Shown piece by piece: positions 13,365-13,369 of a DNA stretch of 13,369 nt. Below the pieces are notes generated by a model. The model was not told where the DNA came from. It searched no databases and saw nothing but the letters and a program-made list of their open reading frames with translations. Made by a program: the position numbers and the translations under genes. The stretch is taken from the NCBI GenBank assembly GCA_023398105.1, contig JAEWST010000090.1:1-13369 (forward strand), given 5' to 3'. Positions within the stretch are counted from its first letter, which is position 1, and each line of letters starts with the position of its first letter. This DNA comes from Bacillota bacterium (GTDB lineage Bacteria > Bacillota > Clostridia > Acetivibrionales > DSM-1351).

Positions 13365-13369
13365 CGGCA

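Overview
The window is about 13.4 kb of AT-rich DNA, with strong AGGAGG-type ribosome sites, GTG starts in places and short intrinsic terminators. With the bacterial class A RNase P RNA and the protein families present, this points to a low-GC Gram-positive bacterium, most likely a member of the Clostridia. The genus cannot be fixed from the sequence. All recognised genes lie on the + strand.

Layout. The left edge cuts into the RNase P RNA gene (rnpB, 1-379). Next come a small ORF of unknown function (513-746), a protein combining a PD-(D/E)XK-like nuclease core with a winged helix (752-1510) and an HD-domain nucleotidase-type hydrolase (1563-2156); these three are probably co-transcribed. 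A DUF2935 four-helix protein (2228-3148) and a small metallo-beta-lactamase-fold hydrolase (3514-4101) follow. An 819-bp gene-free stretch then holds Spo0A-box-like sites, a good promoter and a 22-bp-stem terminator, with no ORF between promoter and terminator: a candidate small RNA. After it come a GNAT acetyltransferase whose N-terminus looks like a fragment of another enzyme (4921-5463) and a membrane-anchored metallophosphoesterase (5610-6455). A 1.2-kb gene-free stretch full of palindromic repeats leads to a second GNAT (7664-8173). The right third holds a 475-residue polymorphic-toxin-like protein (8373-9800), a zinc-ribbon protein that may be its immunity partner (10146-10640), and a nuclease-helicase fusion of the Rad3/XPD/DinG family (10737-13094). 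The window closes with a repeat copy and a strong terminator.

The most unusual feature is a family of short non-coding repeats in nearly every intergenic gap. Three forms share one end, of the general form AACTCAACTTT(TT/CG)CA...: (A) two 165-bp copies in opposite orientation (7066-7230 and 13180-13344), each with the same TGCTAG-NNN-CTAGCA hairpin 66 nt from one end; (B) about 160-177-bp elements with long imperfect terminal inverted repeats (3150-3310 and 9892-10068); (C) about 62-65-bp mini-palindromes (5484-5545 and 6862-6926). Several single ends are also present. One B element separates the toxin-like gene from its putative immunity gene.

Most genes look like independent housekeeping or accessory functions. 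The only functional pairing the layout suggests is toxin plus immunity, and that is inference. The promoters listed are consensus matches in AT-rich DNA and should be read as candidates.
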